Positions 8,607 through 17,463 are shown, counted from the first letter of the stretch. The stretch is DNA of 43,503 nt from an uncultured Campylobacter sp. (GCF_938039245.1 NZ_CALHVN010000003.1:1-43503); one strand, 5' to 3'. Notes: generated from the sequence alone by a model not told the origin. Numbers and translations: made by a program.

Positions 8607-9051
8607 ATTTATAACTCTAGCGGCAATTTCGCTCGCGGTAAGCGGATGTTCGTGGTCGTCTGGCAACGCGCCCGCGCCAAAAAAAATAAATCAAAAACCA
8701 CCCGTTCAAAAGCCGGCTCTAAACGGTTCTTTGCGCGGCGTAATACTAGACGTAGCCTATCAAGACGGTAAATATTGCTACAATATCAGCTCTATAGACG
8801 CCTCAAACGGTAAACTGCCAAGCGGTAAATATTGCGGCGGTAGGTTGTATTTCTCAGCCGGCGATACGGTTTACGTCAGAGTATCAAATAACTATATCGC
8901 CGATATGATACTCATAAAAAACGGCGATAGTCGCAAAAGCGCGGTACGTAAATCTAAGCAAAAAGTAGCCACAAAAAACACGCAAAAGCAAGAACCGACT
9001 AAAAAAATTGTAATCGACGTGCCTAAAAGCGAAAATATCAGCTTTGATTAG
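8593..9051 (+). CDS. Small lipoprotein, function unknown
   Basis: 152 residues from a GTG start inside the end of the previous gene. The start gives a proper lipoprotein signal (MFKLKFITLAAISLAVSGC, lipobox VSGC, C19). The mature part has a proline- and lysine-rich linker (residues 27-46), a compact beta-rich core with two GKYC motifs (about 70-95), and a basic C-terminal tail rich in lysine and glutamine. The overlap and the following terminator make a two-gene unit with the preceding protein. I do not recognise the family. Confidence 0.75.
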   Translation: MFKLKFITLAAISLAVSGCSWSSGNAPAPKKINQKPPVQKPALNGSLRGVILDVAYQDGKYCYNISSIDASNGKLPSGKYCGGRLYFSAGDTVYVRVSNNYIADMILIKNGDSRKSAVRKSKQKVATKNTQKQEPTKKIVIDVPKSENISFD

Positions 9052-9113
9052 CCGTTGATTTACCGAAATATTTTATAATTCCGGCAAGCAATCAAAGTTA
9101 GAACTCCTTTTAG

Positions 9114-9140
9114 AAAGGGGATGTGTATCCCCTTTTTTAT
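9114..9140 (+). terminator. Rho-independent terminator
   Basis: Nine-base-pair stem (9114-9122 with 9127-9135, core GGGGAT/ATCCCC), GTGT loop, then a T-rich tail. It ends the lipoprotein unit. The upstream segment CTCCTTTT (9104-9111) could pair with AAAGGGG instead, giving a competing hairpin. Confidence 0.8.
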
Positions 9141-9279
9141 TTTTAAAAATCCTTTTTTCATTTATCGTTTTTAAGTTTTATCCCTAATTTATATATATTA
9201 ATAATATCTAGTATCAATAATATCGTACTAAATGCCCTATTTTCGCCTAAATTTACTCTAGGTATATAAAATTTTATTA

Positions 9280-9312
9280 TTAAGCTTGTAATGCCAGGTT
9301 TTGTGCTAAAAT
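9280..9312 (+). promoter_or_regulatory. Promoter of porin gene 1
   Basis: TTAAGCTT at 9280-9287 followed 27 bases on by an extended -10 (TG at 9304-9305, then TAAAAT at 9307-9312), 37 bases before the porin ATG. The second porin has the same elements at exactly the same spacing. Confidence 0.6.
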
Positions 9313-9343
9313 TACGCTAATCAACTTTTACGAAGGAGATATT

Positions 9344-10531
9344 ATGAAACTCGCTAAAATTTCTTTAGCTGCTTTGGTTGCGCTAGGCGCTTTTTCTACT
9401 TTAAATGCTACTCCGCTTGAGGAAGCTATTAAAAACGTAGATTTTTCAGGATTTGCAAGATACAGATATACTAGCGATAAGGTAAAGCTTAACGATGCTA
9501 AAACAACTAACGCTAATCATAGATTTAGATTTGTAGGTACTTTTAAAGCTGCTCTTGACGATAATTTCTTCGGCGTACTCGGCCTAAGATACGATTCAAA
9601 GGACGGTTCTGGATTTAACACCGACACCACTGATACTCAAAGCGCTCTAGCAGTTAGAGAATTTTACCTTGGCTATACTGTAGGCAACACTACTATTACG
9701 GCCGGTAAACAGTTTGTGGGAACATATTTTGACGATGACTTAGCCGGTACGGGCTTAAGAGTAGTTAATACTGATATATCGGGTCTTACTCTAGTAGGTA
9801 TCGCATTTGATGCTCTTGAGACCAGCGGTATTCGCGATTACGACGGTAAGTTGTTGCCAAGCCTAAACGCGGGCGGTAAAACTAATAGCCTTAACCTTTA
9901 TGGCTTAGGAGCTATGGGAAGTTATGATATCGTAAATTTCAAAGCTTGGTGGGCATATCTTGAAGATACTGCAAATCTTTTTGCGGCTGATGCTGCCTTG
10001 AAATTAGATTTTGATGCCGTAAAAGTAGGCGTTCAAGGTCAATACGTTCACAATGAATCTGACGATAACGACTTCGGCGATGCAAATTTCTTTGCTACTA
10101 AGGGTGACGTAGGATTTTTTGGAGTCGGTTTAAATGCAGGTTATATCTACTTTAAAGCCGACGATAATAAAAAATCGTTTGTAACTATCGAAGATAACGG
10201 TAAGCTAATCAACCCTGCTAAGATTATTAACTCTGTGATGACGGGTAGCGCTCAATACTACAACAATATCAAAGACAAGAATGATTATTGGTTTATCGGA
10301 GCTTCGTATAAATTTGACAAATTCGGCGTTTTTGCTAACTATATAGACGGCAAAGGATATAGCTGGCAATATGCAAAAAGAGTTGATAGAGATGAGTGGA
10401 ACATCGGCGGTAACTACGCTTACAGCAAAAAACTTAACTTCTCTACATTCTATGCGGCAGCTAAAGAGAAAAACGGAGACTTTAGACACAAACAAGATCG
10501 TATAAGATTTGAAGCAAAATATAGCTTCTAA
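9344..10531 (+). CDS. Major outer membrane porin (MOMP family), copy 1
   Basis: 395-residue outer-membrane beta-barrel of the campylobacterial porin family. It has a signal peptide (MKLAKISLAALVALGAFSTLNA) and then the typical mature start TPLEEAIKNVDFSGFARYRY. Alternating hydrophobic strands and aspartate/asparagine-rich loops follow, ending in the barrel-closing RFEAKYSF with terminal phenylalanine. The ribosome site is AAGGAG. It is closely related to the porin at 11359: identical first-strand wording, matching strand blocks and divergent loops. Codon use favours GCT, CTT and AAA, as in highly expressed genes. A strong terminator follows. Confidence 0.93.
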   Translation: MKLAKISLAALVALGAFSTLNATPLEEAIKNVDFSGFARYRYTSDKVKLNDAKTTNANHRFRFVGTFKAALDDNFFGVLGLRYDSKDGSGFNTDTTDTQSALAVREFYLGYTVGNTTITAGKQFVGTYFDDDLAGTGLRVVNTDISGLTLVGIAFDALETSGIRDYDGKLLPSLNAGGKTNSLNLYGLGAMGSYDIVNFKAWWAYLEDTANLFAADAALKLDFDAVKVGVQGQYVHNESDDNDFGDANFFATKGDVGFFGVGLNAGYIYFKADDNKKSFVTIEDNGKLINPAKIINSVMTGSAQYYNNIKDKNDYWFIGASYKFDKFGVFANYIDGKGYSWQYAKRVDRDEWNIGGNYAYSKKLNFSTFYAAAKEKNGDFRHKQDRIRFEAKYSF

Positions 10532-10550
10532 TAAAAACAGATCTCTTTTA

Positions 10551-10559
10551 TGCTATAAT
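10551..10559 (+). promoter_or_regulatory. Extended -10 (TGCTATAAT) for the cytochrome gene, overlapping the porin terminator
   Basis: TGC followed by perfect TATAAT (10554-10559). Its last three bases are the first bases of the terminator stem. It lies 56 bases before the cytochrome ATG, so it can serve that gene. Confidence 0.5.
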
Positions 10560-10591
10560 CCCAAGCAAAATTCCATTTGCTTGGGATTTTT
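10557..10591 (+). terminator. Rho-independent terminator of porin gene 1
   Basis: Perfect 13-base-pair stem (10557-10569 with 10576-10588), six-base loop, followed by T residues. A transcript starting at the overlapping promoter would begin inside the stem and so would not be stopped by it. Confidence 0.85.
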
Positions 10592-10614
10592 AAATTTATC
10601 CACAAAGGTTTTTT

Positions 10615-11175
10615 ATGAAATTTACTAAATTTTCGCTTTTGGCATGTCTTTGCATTTTTTCTTTTGCAGCCGACGAGCCTAGTTATATATTTGAGGCAAA
10701 GGGCGAATTTGCAAAAGAGTTAAAAAGTTTGGTAGAAAAATATTCTAAAGACGAAAACATAAGTATAAACGTTTATGAAAAAGCTCCCGAAACGGATAGC
10801 GGAGGTAAATTTTTAAATATCGGAGTAGATAGCAAAAGAAGATATAGCGTAGAAAAAGGTCGAGAACTATACGCTAAAAACTGCGCCTCTTGTCATGGTG
10901 AAGATGGTAGTAAAAGAGCTTACGGCTCATCGGAAAAGCTAACTAATATAAGCGCTGAGGCTATCGAAGCTGCTTTTTCAGGCTATCTAAACGACTCGGA
11001 ATACGGCGGAAATATGAGAAATCTAATGAAAACCGTAGCAGCAAAGACGACCTATAATGATTTAGGTGCTATAATAGCTTTTTTAAAGGGTAAGGATGCA
11101 CTACTATCTAGCGACTCTTCTACTGAAAATTCTGATGTTTCAACTACTCCAACCCAGGGAAGCTACCTAAAATAA
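10615..11175 (+). CDS. Periplasmic monohaem cytochrome c
   Basis: 186 residues with signal peptide (MKFTKFSLLACLCIFSFAA). An N-terminal part of about 60 residues has no haem site. A class I cytochrome c domain follows: GRELYAKNCASCHG has the haem-binding CASCH (about 92-96), and GGNMRNLM about 45 residues later gives a candidate methionine ligand. The C-terminal 25 residues are a serine/threonine tail. It sits between two porin genes with its own promoter and a hairpin after it. The redox partner is unknown. Confidence 0.85.
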   Translation: MKFTKFSLLACLCIFSFAADEPSYIFEAKGEFAKELKSLVEKYSKDENISINVYEKAPETDSGGKFLNIGVDSKRRYSVEKGRELYAKNCASCHGEDGSKRAYGSSEKLTNISAEAIEAAFSGYLNDSEYGGNMRNLMKTVAAKTTYNDLGAIIAFLKGKDALLSSDSSTENSDVSTTPTQGSYLK

Positions 11176-11183
11176 TTAAATTT

Positions 11184-11219
11184 GCCGAGTTTTGTAAACT
11201 CGGCTATCTCCAGTTTTTT
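11184..11219 (+). terminator. Probable terminator of the cytochrome gene
   Basis: Perfect 9-base-pair hairpin (11184-11192 with 11196-11204, GCCGAGTTT arms, three-base loop). The T run comes only after nine further bases (11214-11219), so efficiency is uncertain. Confidence 0.6.
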
Positions 11220-11290
11220 CTTACTTTATGCCAGTTTCTATATTATATTTCGGTAAATGTTTGGTAATTTTTAATGAAAATATTTGGATT

Positions 11291-11323
11291 TTAAGCTTAT
11301 TAAAGGTTATTTTATGCTAATAT
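11291..11323 (+). promoter_or_regulatory. Promoter of porin gene 2
   Basis: TTAAGCTT at 11291-11298, then TG (11315-11316) and TAATAT (11318-11323), 41 bases before the ATG. The spacing is identical to that of porin gene 1, although the bases between differ. Confidence 0.6.
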
Positions 11324-11358
11324 TCCAAAATATTTAATTTTATTTTAGGAGAATATAA

Positions 11359-12549
11359 ATGAAGATTGCTAAAATTTCATTGGCAGCTTTGGTTGCACTA
11401 GGTGCTTTTTCAACTGTAGCAAGTGCTACGCCTCTTGAGGAAGCTATTAAAAACGTAGACCTTTCAGGATATGCTAGATATAGATATAACAATGTAGCAG
11501 TCAAAAACGCTAACGGCGTAAAAAATAATACGATTGCACATCATCAGTTTAAATCAGAATTTTCTTTTAAAGCTGCGCTTGATGATAATTTCTTTGGTGT
11601 TTTAACGCTTAGATACAATTCATCTGATAGTTCTGCTTTTGGTGCTGACAATAGAACTGACAACACTGATACTTCAAGCCCATTTAATGTTAAAGAATTT
11701 TACTTAGGATATAAAGTAGGTGCTACTACTATAACTGCAGGTAAACAAACTATAGGTTCATTCTTTACCGATGATGCAGTAGGTACCGGCGTAAGAGTAG
11801 AAAATCAAGATATTACCGGCTTGACTCTAACCGCATTTGCATTTGATGCTCTAGAGAACAACAACGAGAGCGACGGTGCTATTTACACTAATGCTCCTGG
11901 TATTTTCAATAATAACCTATATGCAGTAGCTGCTATCGGTTCTTATGATCCGGTAAGTTTTCAACTATGGTATGCATCTTTAGTTGATTCAGTTAATCTT
12001 ATCATAGGTGACGTAAACTTAAGCCTTGATATTACCGATAGCGTTAATGTCGGAGCAAGAGCGCAATATGCTCACGCGGATATAGACAATGATGTAGGCG
12101 CAAATTTTAAAGATACTGATTTTTACGCTACTGAGCTTGGTACTAAACTATTTGGTGCTGATGTAGCTGCCGGTTATATCGGATATAAAGTTCATGATAA
12201 AGCTAACGGTTTTGTAAGTCTAGAGGATCAAGGTTCATTTATAGAGGTTGGCGAGATAAAATCAGCTCTTGATTATACTGCTCTTCAAGGTAGAGGTAAC
12301 TTCTGGTTCTTAAAAGGCGGATATACTTTTGCTGATAAATTTAGACTAGGCGGCGAATACTCTAATGGTAAAGTTAGAGATGCTGCAAACGTAAAAGAGA
12401 AGTATCAAGAGTATGTAGCTAGACTATCTTATGATTACAGCGCTAAGCTTCAGTTCTCAAGCTTCTACGCTTATGAAATCAATAAACACCAAGATAGCTC
12501 GAAAGATAAGACTAAATTCTTAAGATTCCAAGCTAAATACTCATTCTAA
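11359..12549 (+). CDS. Major outer membrane porin (MOMP family), copy 2
   Basis: 396-residue paralogue of the porin at 9344. The signal peptide MKIAKISLAALVALGAFSTV ends ASA, and the mature start TPLEEAIKNVDLSGYARYRY is almost the same as in copy 1. Shared blocks include FKAALDDNFFGVL, VKEFYLGY and TTITAGKQ. The C-terminus is LRFQAKYSF. Loop regions differ strongly, as expected of surface-exposed parts under immune or phage pressure. The ribosome site is AGGAG. GC is lower than in the enzymes around it. A clear terminator follows. Confidence 0.93.
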   Translation: MKIAKISLAALVALGAFSTVASATPLEEAIKNVDLSGYARYRYNNVAVKNANGVKNNTIAHHQFKSEFSFKAALDDNFFGVLTLRYNSSDSSAFGADNRTDNTDTSSPFNVKEFYLGYKVGATTITAGKQTIGSFFTDDAVGTGVRVENQDITGLTLTAFAFDALENNNESDGAIYTNAPGIFNNNLYAVAAIGSYDPVSFQLWYASLVDSVNLIIGDVNLSLDITDSVNVGARAQYAHADIDNDVGANFKDTDFYATELGTKLFGADVAAGYIGYKVHDKANGFVSLEDQGSFIEVGEIKSALDYTALQGRGNFWFLKGGYTFADKFRLGGEYSNGKVRDAANVKEKYQEYVARLSYDYSAKLQFSSFYAYEINKHQDSSKDKTKFLRFQAKYSF

Positions 12550-12555
12550 TTTAAG

Positions 12556-12586
12556 ACCTCGGGCTTAGTTCCGAGGTTTATTTTTA
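12556..12586 (+). terminator. Terminator of porin gene 2
   Basis: ACCTCGG (12556-12562) pairs with CCGAGGT (12571-12577) around an eight-base loop, followed by a T-rich tail. Confidence 0.75.
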
Positions 12587-14223
12587 CTATTTTAATTTTC
12601 TTACCGATGGTTATATAAATTACTTAATTTTTCTATTTATCTTCAGTATCGCCAGTTTTACTCTATCTTATCTGTATTTATAGTTATATAAAGTCGACAA
12701 AATCATTGCTAACTTAAAAACAAGTGCGTCAGATCAAGCTACCGATTGGATTAAAGGGCTCAAATAGTCCAAATCAACCTTTTTAAAGTGTATATTGACG
12801 GCTAGTGCTGTGAATTTATTATGTCGTCGGTAAAGTAACTTTTGGACTTTAAAATATATCGTTATGCTGATAAAGGGCCTTTACCCTTGTAAGAAGAGGA
12901 AGTAAATTTAAAGAAGTAGGTTTAGAATAAGTTGTGAAGCCCTCTATTATTTTTTTATAAAAGTATTCCGTTCTATGCCACCCAAATTTTAGCTAATTAT
13001 GACAGATGTGAAAATATTCGTAGTTACACCCCAAAAACCTGAAAGACAAAATTTAAAGCGCCTTTATAAAAAATAAAATTTCTAAAATGTCTTATTTGGC
13101 TAAATTTAAAATCAGCTACATGTAAAATTTTTACGTAAAGAATGTCTGAACATACATTTTGCAACATAGCTGGCATGGCGAATCAAATATGCGTATTTAT
13201 TAGCAAGGCCTTAAGTAGCTTTTTTTAAAGAAAATGCTACTACTCACGCAATAAGGCATTATCCAAACTAAATCAAAGCCGGCTTATTTGTCTATTGATG
13301 TAACGATCTGTGTTATTTTATGATAGTTCGTATTATGCCCTGTCCATTTTGCGGAAATTTTATTCTACAAGCCGTTACATCTTTTTGGCGTTTGAAAGAT
13401 CCTTGTTGCTAACTAAATCCAAAACGGTAGCGGTATCATTAATGGACGACGCATTAAAGCCTAGTAAAATTATTAACATAAGCCTGGTTTAGATGCTTAT
13501 TTTTCGCTTACATAAATCCGCTAGAAACGCGAGCGTTTAAATTTATCGCACTACGGTTATTTTTGATTCAGGCTAATCTTAGCTTGGGTTGTCTTGCAAA
13601 AAACTACTTTGTATATAGTTTTTTACGTTTAATGCTTAATAGCCTACCTATGCGGCAAAATTTCGTTAAATTTGATTTTGCAATTTGGACTTAAATCATT
13701 TGCCTAAATTTACTCGTTTTATAAAGTTACAAAAAACAAGTTATCAGTGCAAATCATAAAAATTGTAGCCAAATTTACTATCGTGGCGGTAAAATATCCA
13801 AATTTATCTTCTTTGTCTTTATGGCGGTAGCAAAAGGTATCGACGGCGCGAGTGTCGTTACATAAATAAAATTTGAGCTGCGCCCCCCGCTTTACTACCG
13901 CTAGTACGCGTATAGCCGATGAAATATATCAAAGACATAAAGTAAGTCGGCGAAAATTTAAGGGGGGATAAAAATTACTACGGCATAAATATAAATCAAA
14001 TCAATAAACTACTCGAGCAAACTCCATATTTCTTAATGCGGTAACGACGCGTTTTTATGAGTAAATTTAGTACCTCGTTCCAAGTCTAAATTTAACCTGC
14101 TTAAAAAGATACGGTTTGCTAAATTTAACTAAATCAAGGCGCGAATTACATTTGCGAGACAAAAAGGCGTAAAGAGAGAGGGGGGTATAACTGCGAGTAG
14201 GGAGGGGGCTTTCGCCCCGCAAA
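12587..14223. other. 1.6 kb low-GC region without an intact gene
   Basis: No open frame here has a ribosome site and protein-like composition. The longest open stretch (13310-13492) lacks both. GC is visibly lower than in the neighbours. A short open segment near 13970-14030 reads NYYGININQINKLLEQ, and another near 13336-13350 reads PCPFCG. Both are too short to assign. It looks like decayed DNA after the porin locus, with several AAATTTA words. Confidence 0.5.
14205..14218 (-). terminator. GAAA-tetraloop hairpin downstream of dps
   Basis: On the minus strand GGGGC-GAAA-GCCCC follows the dps stop by five bases. The stem is strong with a stable tetraloop but has no T run, so it may stabilise the message or end transcription poorly. 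Confidence 0.5.
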
Positions 14224-14661
14224 TTATGCCAAAGTAGCTTTTAGCATCCAGATAGCTTTTTCGTATTTGGCGATTTGATCTTGCGCCATATTTACGGTCG
14301 TGCTGTCTTTTGCTTCCTCAGCGACTTCTTCTAGCTTTTTAAATTCGCCCAGCAAGTGCTCATACTCGGCCAAAACGCCTTTTAAAACCTCGGTTGGAGT
14401 GTAGCTATCTTTGTTATCTGTTTTTGGATGAGCTAGCTTGTTTAGCTCTTCTATTTTGGTGATAGCTCTACCGCCTAGTTGTATAGCGCGCTCAGCGACA
14501 TCGTCGAATATCTCCGCCATATCTTCATAAGCTTTTTCGGTGTATTCGTGAACGCTAAAGAACTGAATGCCTTTTACATACCAGTGATAGTCGTGAAATT
14601 TAACGAATAACGCATGAGCGTCGGCCTGAATCTGATTTAATTGAGTAACAACTTTTGACAT
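14224..14661 (-). CDS. dps: Dps family ferritin-like DNA-protection protein
   Basis: 145-residue four-helix protein that forms a dodecamer, oxidises and stores iron, and shields DNA during oxidative stress. The Dps ferroxidase signature is present: FVKFHDYHWYVKG near residues 19-31, then FFSVHEYTEKAYEDMAEIFDDVAER, giving the intersubunit His, Asp and Glu ligands. The length is typical. It has a GGAG ribosome site and is a single gene, transcribed towards the gene-poor region. Regulation by Fur or PerR is usual in the genus, but I did not identify a box. Confidence 0.95.
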   Translation of the reverse strand: MSKVVTQLNQIQADAHALFVKFHDYHWYVKGIQFFSVHEYTEKAYEDMAEIFDDVAERAIQLGGRAITKIEELNKLAHPKTDNKDSYTPTEVLKGVLAEYEHLLGEFKKLEEVAEEAKDSTTVNMAQDQIAKYEKAIWMLKATLA

Positions 14662-15156
14662 TTCGTCTCCTTTGATGTGATTTATGAGTGGAATTATAGC
14701 ACAAAAATCTTAAAGAAAAATATATTAGCTAATAAAAATTATCATCTGATATTTTTTAAGATCATAGCTATATTTTAAAAGTGTTGATTTAAGGGTCCAA
14801 GCCTTAGCGTAGCAAACGATTTCCCGTAATATAAAATTTGATTTGCGTAATTTGGACAATATTGGGCGCAAAAGCCTGCGACGTGATACGATTTGCGTAG
14901 CCTCTTGCCTTAAAACGCCCTAAAGGCCGCAAGTCGGAACTAAAACGTAAATTTAAAATACGACTGAAATTTGCTTTTAGGGTTTGATTTTAGCTAAAGG
15001 CGCTTTTAGCGGGAAATTTATGCTTCGTAGTATTTTGTTTGCCGTAAAACTCGCTCGCATTTGCCGCAAATTTTATCCGTAGCGCCCAAATTGCTACGCC
15101 TTAAATTTCTAACGTTTTTCGCTATAATCACGCGTTAAAATTTAAAAAGGATACGA
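14662..15156. other. Intergenic region dps to Sel1 genes
   Basis: Contains the divergent promoters. GCTATAAT at 15121-15128 is a good -10 for the Sel1 pair, 29 bases before its ATG. No other gene or RNA recognised. Confidence 0.4.
15123..15128 (+). promoter_or_regulatory. -10 box for the Sel1-repeat pair
   Basis: Perfect TATAAT in the context GCTATAATCACG, 29 bases before the ATG, with an AAAAGGA ribosome site. Confidence 0.55.
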
Positions 15157-15747
15157 ATGAAAAAGTTTTTATTTGCCGCCGTTATGCTTTTTAACGCGGC
15201 GTTTGCGACTGACTTGCAAAGCGAAAATTTAGCTAGCCTAAAAGCTCAGTGCCAAAGCGGCGATGCGGCAAAATGCGCGGTTTTGGGCGATGCGTATTAT
15301 GAAGAATACATCGCTTCGGGCAACGAAGAGGCGCGCAAGCTATCAGCCGCAGCTTTTAAAGAGGCGTGCGATAAAGGAGACGGCGAAGGCTGCGCGGGAC
15401 TAGGGCTTTCTTATATCGACGAGGGCGACGCGGCCGCGAGCGAAAAGCTACTCGAAAAAACCTGCGATGAGCTAAAAACCGCTACCGCGTGCTACAATCT
15501 CGGCTTTTTTAAAATCGACGGACACGGGGGCTTTAAACAAGACGTAAAAGGGGCGATGAAATACTACGAAAAGGCTTGCGACCTTGGCTACGCGGTCGGT
15601 TGCGAAGAGCTAGGCGGCATCTACAACGTAGGCGAAGCGGACGTAAAAGCGGATGAAAATCAGGCTCTAAAATACTACGAAAAATCATGCGCCTTAGGTG
15701 GTAAAGACGGTTGCGATGCGGTAAAACTGATAAAAGGCGGTAAATGA
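15157..15747 (+). CDS. Secreted cysteine-rich Sel1-repeat (Hcp-like) protein
   Basis: 196 residues. The signal peptide (MKKFLFAAVMLFNAAFA) is followed by four to five Sel1-like helical repeats of about 36 residues. Paired cysteines such as KEACDKGDGEGCAGLG, YEKACDLGYAVGCEELG and YEKSCALGGKDGCDAVK mark the disulphide-bridged Helicobacter cysteine-rich protein type. These are periplasmic or secreted solenoid proteins, in some cases antigenic. It overlaps the next gene by 4 bases. The binding partner cannot be read from sequence. Confidence 0.85.
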   Translation: MKKFLFAAVMLFNAAFATDLQSENLASLKAQCQSGDAAKCAVLGDAYYEEYIASGNEEARKLSAAAFKEACDKGDGEGCAGLGLSYIDEGDAAASEKLLEKTCDELKTATACYNLGFFKIDGHGGFKQDVKGAMKYYEKACDLGYAVGCEELGGIYNVGEADVKADENQALKYYEKSCALGGKDGCDAVKLIKGGK

Positions 15748-16433
15748 AAATCTTATTATTTGCGCTACTTGCGGCGATAAATTTATTCGCTAGCGAGCCT
15801 AGCCTTTCGCCATTGCTGGCCGCAGATACGCTAGAAAAGCTCAAAAAATGCAAAAATCCCGACCTAAACGCTACCAAAGAGTGCGTACAGGCGGGTATGG
15901 TAGCGGCGAACTTAAAGCAAGACTACGGCGCGGCGGAGGGGCTATTTAGCCTAGCCTGCGCCAAAGGAGACGGCGAGGGCTGCTTTTATCTGGGCGAACT
16001 TTATAAAAACAACCTAGTAAAAGCCGCGGATAAGAGCGAGCGCGAGACCAAGATTAGCGCGTATTACAAGGCTAGCTGCGTCCTTTACGAGTATTTGCCC
16101 GGTTGCTTGGCGCTAGCTAATTTCATGCAAGAAGAGCTAGGCGACGAGGTGCAGTCGTTTGCGATAAACAATACTCTATGCAACAAAAAATACGCTCCCG
16201 GATGCTACAACGTGGGCTGGATGATAGAGCGAACGGGAGGCGATATAGGCGAGATGATGGAGTATTACGAGCGCTCGTGTAAGCTAGGCTACACAGGCGG
16301 CTGCGAGAGGGCGGCGTGGCTGTATGAGGGAAATTTCAACGAAAACAGATACGAACAAGTAAAAAAAGACGCGAAAAAGGCAAAGCAAATGCGAAAAAAG
16401 GCGTGCGAGCTAGGCAATAAGCAAAGCTGCTAG
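15744..16433 (+). CDS. Secreted Sel1-repeat (Hcp-like) protein, second of pair
   Basis: 229 residues starting in an ATGA overlap with the previous gene. It has a signal peptide (MKILLFALLAAINLFA) and cysteine-paired repeats such as FSLACAKGDGEGCFYLGELY and YERSCKLGYTGGCERAAWLY. It has the same architecture as its neighbour but the repeats are more divergent, so the two may be an old tandem duplication. The C-terminal repeat is lysine-rich. Confidence 0.85.
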   Translation: MKILLFALLAAINLFASEPSLSPLLAADTLEKLKKCKNPDLNATKECVQAGMVAANLKQDYGAAEGLFSLACAKGDGEGCFYLGELYKNNLVKAADKSERETKISAYYKASCVLYEYLPGCLALANFMQEELGDEVQSFAINNTLCNKKYAPGCYNVGWMIERTGGDIGEMMEYYERSCKLGYTGGCERAAWLYEGNFNENRYEQVKKDAKKAKQMRKKACELGNKQSC

Positions 16434-16932
16434 GCGGCGCGTCTTGCCCCTTGCTTAGATTTTTTGCTTGCGGCTAAGAGTCTGCGACGCTAAATTTTGC
16501 CTTACCTTGCAAAATTTAGCAAAGCGATTTAGATTTCGCGTCGCCTTTGGTTTTATTTCGCCGCAGCAATAGAACTAGCCCACGACCGCAAGCTAATTTC
16601 TTAGTTCTTGCCGAAATACGGCTTTGCTACCGTAAGCGCGGCACGGCAAGCGCGCGGCGGAGTAAAAGCGGTTTTATACGGCGGCTTGCGTAGAGGGCGT
16701 ATTTGAAAAAGCGCAAATTTTAACTCCGTAAGCAAAGGCCTTATTTGCGCCAAATTTACGTTGTTTGCACCGCGCATTGCAGCTTTTGATGAGAGGCGGC
16801 CGAAGCCCGGCGAGCAAACTTGCGTTGCGGAGTTTGATAAATTATGCTAGGCGGCAGTCTCTTGCCGCAAATTTTGTGCTAAAATTTATCCGAATTTAGC
16901 GCAAAAGTAACGAATAAATTTAAAGGAGAAAA
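16434..16932. other. Intergenic region, no gene seen
   Basis: Apart from the inverted repeat at 16489 and an extended -10 (TGCTAAAAT, 16877-16885) for the next gene, nothing is recognised. Confidence 0.4.
16489..16520. repeat. Perfect 12-base inverted repeat
   Basis: GCTAAATTTTGC (16489-16500) and its exact reverse complement (16509-16520) around an eight-base spacer, 55 bases after the Sel1 pair. It could fold in RNA but has no T run. Confidence 0.6.
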
Positions 16933-17463
16933 ATGAAAAAATTATGTTCCGCATTTGCAGCCTCGCTGATAGCAGGCGCGGTAGCCTCGGCGCAAGACGC
17001 CGCACCATACGAGCTAGATTTAACGACCACCACCACATCGACGGTCTACGGAGACTACTGGGACCGCCGTATAGGCTCGCACGATACGAGATTTTTGATA
17101 TTTAGGGCGCTAGAAGACGGCGTGGAGCTTTGGGGTATGGAGATAAACAGGGGCAGATGCTCTGCGCGGTGGAACGATTTTATAGGCTTGGGATATGATG
17201 CGAAAGCGACGATCCGCGTGGGTAAAAGGGACGAAAATTTCGTGGATATAGAGCAGAAGACGCCAAACAAGGACGATCCCGAGGATTTTGACTGGAAGTC
17301 GGTTCAAAAAATACCTCTAAAAGACGTGCGAGCGCGGCTGGGTAAGGGTTTTGAGCTAAATTTTAGCGAAGAGATCAAATTTACTCTAGATGAGGAATGC
17401 GGCAAGATAATCGAGGTCAAAGTCGATACGAATCTGGGAAGCTGGGTCACTAGATTTAACTAA
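16933..17463 (+). CDS. Secreted hypothetical protein
   Basis: 176 residues with a clear signal peptide (MKKLCSAFAASLIAGAVASA) and AAAGGAG ribosome site. The mature protein begins with a threonine-rich stretch (LDLTTTTTSTVYG) and has mixed beta-type sequence with two cysteines (near 77 and 157) that could form a disulphide. I do not recognise the family. It is a single gene with its own promoter-like sequence. Confidence 0.7.
   Translation: MKKLCSAFAASLIAGAVASAQDAAPYELDLTTTTTSTVYGDYWDRRIGSHDTRFLIFRALEDGVELWGMEINRGRCSARWNDFIGLGYDAKATIRVGKRDENFVDIEQKTPNKDDPEDFDWKSVQKIPLKDVRARLGKGFELNFSEEIKFTLDEECGKIIEVKVDTNLGSWVTRFN

Noticed and set aside
13970..14030. Open segment NYYGININQINKLLEQ as a remnant of a mobilisation (MobC-like) protein
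   Set aside because: Only about 18 residues of weak resemblance, with no relaxase, origin of transfer or other mobility gene nearby.
13963..14187. Runs of six G (near 13963 and 14180) as phase-variation tracts
   Set aside because: Campylobacter contingency tracts are usually eight or more bases and sit in or before a gene. These are shorter and next to no gene.
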